Shown: positions 63,233 to 64,000 of the stretch, in pieces
Numbering within the stretch: position 1 is the first letter of the stretch
Layout: each line of letters starts with the position of its first letter
DNA from: an uncultured Paracoccaceae bacterium
GTDB taxonomy: Bacteria; Pseudomonadota; Alphaproteobacteria; Rhodobacterales; Rhodobacteraceae
Length of the DNA: 64,000 bases
NCBI GenBank assembly: GCA_947500135.1
Contig: CANMQX010000006.1
Coordinates: forward strand, 62,001 to 126,000
Reading direction: 5' to 3'
The notes under the pieces: generated by a model
Databases searched by the model: none
Seen by the model: only the letters and a program-made list of their open reading frames with translations
Told to the model about the DNA's origin: nothing
Program-made: the position numbers and the translations under genes

Positions 63233-64000
63233 GCGGGGCCGAAAAAATCGTCGTCACCGTGACGGATATTGTACCGCTGAACGACCTCGTCACGCGGTTT
63301 GAATTCAAACCAACAGATGGCGGGTTACTGCCCACCTTTTCAGGCGGCGCACATACCGTTGTCGAAATGCAAGACGGCGATATCACCCGGCTGAACCCCT
63401 ATTCGCTGATGTCCGATCCGATGGATCAGACCGCTTATACAATCTCTGTCCGGCGCGATGATGAAGGGCGCGGTGGGTCGCTGTTCATGCATCGGAATGT
63501 GAAGGTGGGGGATAAGATGACGATCTCTTACCCCGTCAACCTGTTCAGTCTGGATCTGCGCGCCAAAAAGCACCTGTTTCTGGCCGGTGGGATCGGGATC
63601 ACCCCGTTTCTGGCGCAGATCAAGCAGTTGGAACGGTTGGGCGGGAATTGGGAACTGCACTATGCCTGCCGGTCGGAAAGCCTTGGGTCCTATGTGGACG
63701 AACTGACCAGCCACCACCCGAATGAAACGCATGTCTATTACGATGATCATGATCAGAAGATCGACCTGATGAACCTGCTCGACGGTCAGCCATTGGGCAC
63801 ACATGTCTATGTCTGCGGCCCCAAAGGCATGATCGACTGGGTGCGCCAAACCGCCGAAGCCGAGGGATGGCCGCGCGAGGCTGTTCACTACGAAGAATTC
63901 CTCGCCCCGCAGCCTGGCAAACCGTTTGAGGTGAAGCTGGCCGTATCCAACAAGGTCATTCAGGTTGGCGAAAACGAAAGCCTGCTGGAGGCGATTGAAC
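63229..64000 (+). CDS. dmmB: Dimethylamine monooxygenase reductase subunit DmmB (cut by window edge)
   Basis: The first 257 codons of a ferredoxin-NAD(P)H reductase of the PDR/VanB type. The flavin motif is RLNPYSLMSDP (R54, Y58, S59) and the nucleotide motif AGGIGITPFLAQ starts near residue 119. VYVCGPKGMIDWVR follows near residue 200. The frame ends in KLAVSNKVIQVGENESLLEAIE, the start of a plant-type 2Fe-2S domain whose cysteines would be just past the edge. It passes electrons to the haem-containing DmmC, expected next. Confidence 0.85.
   Translation, partial: MSGAEKIVVTVTDIVPLNDLVTRFEFKPTDGGLLPTFSGGAHTVVEMQDGDITRLNPYSLMSDPMDQTAYTISVRRDDEGRGGSLFMHRNVKVGDKMTISYPVNLFSLDLRAKKHLFLAGGIGITPFLAQIKQLERLGGNWELHYACRSESLGSYVDELTSHHPNETHVYYDDHDQKIDLMNLLDGQPLGTHVYVCGPKGMIDWVRQTAEAEGWPREAVHYEEFLAPQPGKPFEVKLAVSNKVIQVGENESLLEAIE

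Noticed and set aside
1..64000. CRISPR arrays, insertion sequences, prophage
   Set aside because: No regularly spaced direct repeats, transposase or phage structural genes were seen anywhere in the window.

Overview
This window looks like the chromosome of a marine alphaproteobacterium of the Rhodobacterales (Roseobacter group). The evidence is the gene order of the division and cell-wall (dcw) cluster, including two DUF2484 genes between murB and murC, a leader hairpin like that of the UpsM small RNA upstream of mraZ, a VPLPA-CTERM protein, and a complete TMA/TMAO/DMA oxidation gene set. The genus cannot be fixed from the sequence alone. No CRISPR array, insertion sequence, rRNA or complete prophage was seen.

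Region 1 (1-21.2 kb, almost all minus strand) is the dcw cluster. In transcription order it reads UpsM-like leader RNA, mraZ, rsmH, ftsL, ftsI, murE, murF, mraY, murD, ftsW, murG, murC, small membrane genes, murB, ddl, ftsQ and ftsA (cut by the window edge). It is interrupted three times: by a FAD protein on the other strand between ftsW and murD, by about 2 kb holding an orphan membrane protein and repeats between murD and mraY, and by four small membrane genes, a short TTG-start ORF and a repeat between murB and murC. Two short intergenic repeat families recur at these junctions.

Region 2 (21.6-33.0 kb) is a sugar-uptake and catabolism locus. The minus-strand operon encodes an acetoacetate-decarboxylase-fold protein, a D-2-hydroxyacid dehydrogenase, a RhaS/T/P/Q-like ABC importer, a FadR-type GntR regulator, a Gfo/Idh/MocA dehydrogenase, a TIM-barrel isomerase and a rhamnose-mutarotase-like protein. 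A divergent pair encodes an SDR dehydrogenase and an enolase-superfamily dehydratase. A palindromic GntR-type operator lies in the divergent intergenic region. The substrate is not known. Xylulokinase and a xylitol/polyol dehydrogenase follow (33.1-35.7 kb) on the minus strand, directly downstream of hisB-hisH.

Region 3 (37-50 kb) is mixed housekeeping and unknown genes: a degenerate receiver protein, a secreted repeat protein, tRNA-Gly(GCC), a VPLPA-CTERM protein, a VOC protein, pyruvate carboxylase, an LldD-type lactate dehydrogenase, a UvrD/PcrA helicase, a LysE exporter with a divergent Lrp regulator, and an EamA transporter.

Region 4 (50-64 kb) is a methylated-amine cluster. Tmm oxidises trimethylamine to TMAO, Tdm splits TMAO to dimethylamine and formaldehyde, DmmA/DmmB (with DmmC expected just past the edge) and the GcvT-like DmmD act on dimethylamine, GmaS and MgsABC convert monomethylamine to N-methylglutamate, and an Amt transporter accompanies them. 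N-methylglutamate dehydrogenase genes are not in the window. The tdm operon also carries a group II truncated haemoglobin and two small secreted proteins in overlapping reading frames, the least explained part of the region.
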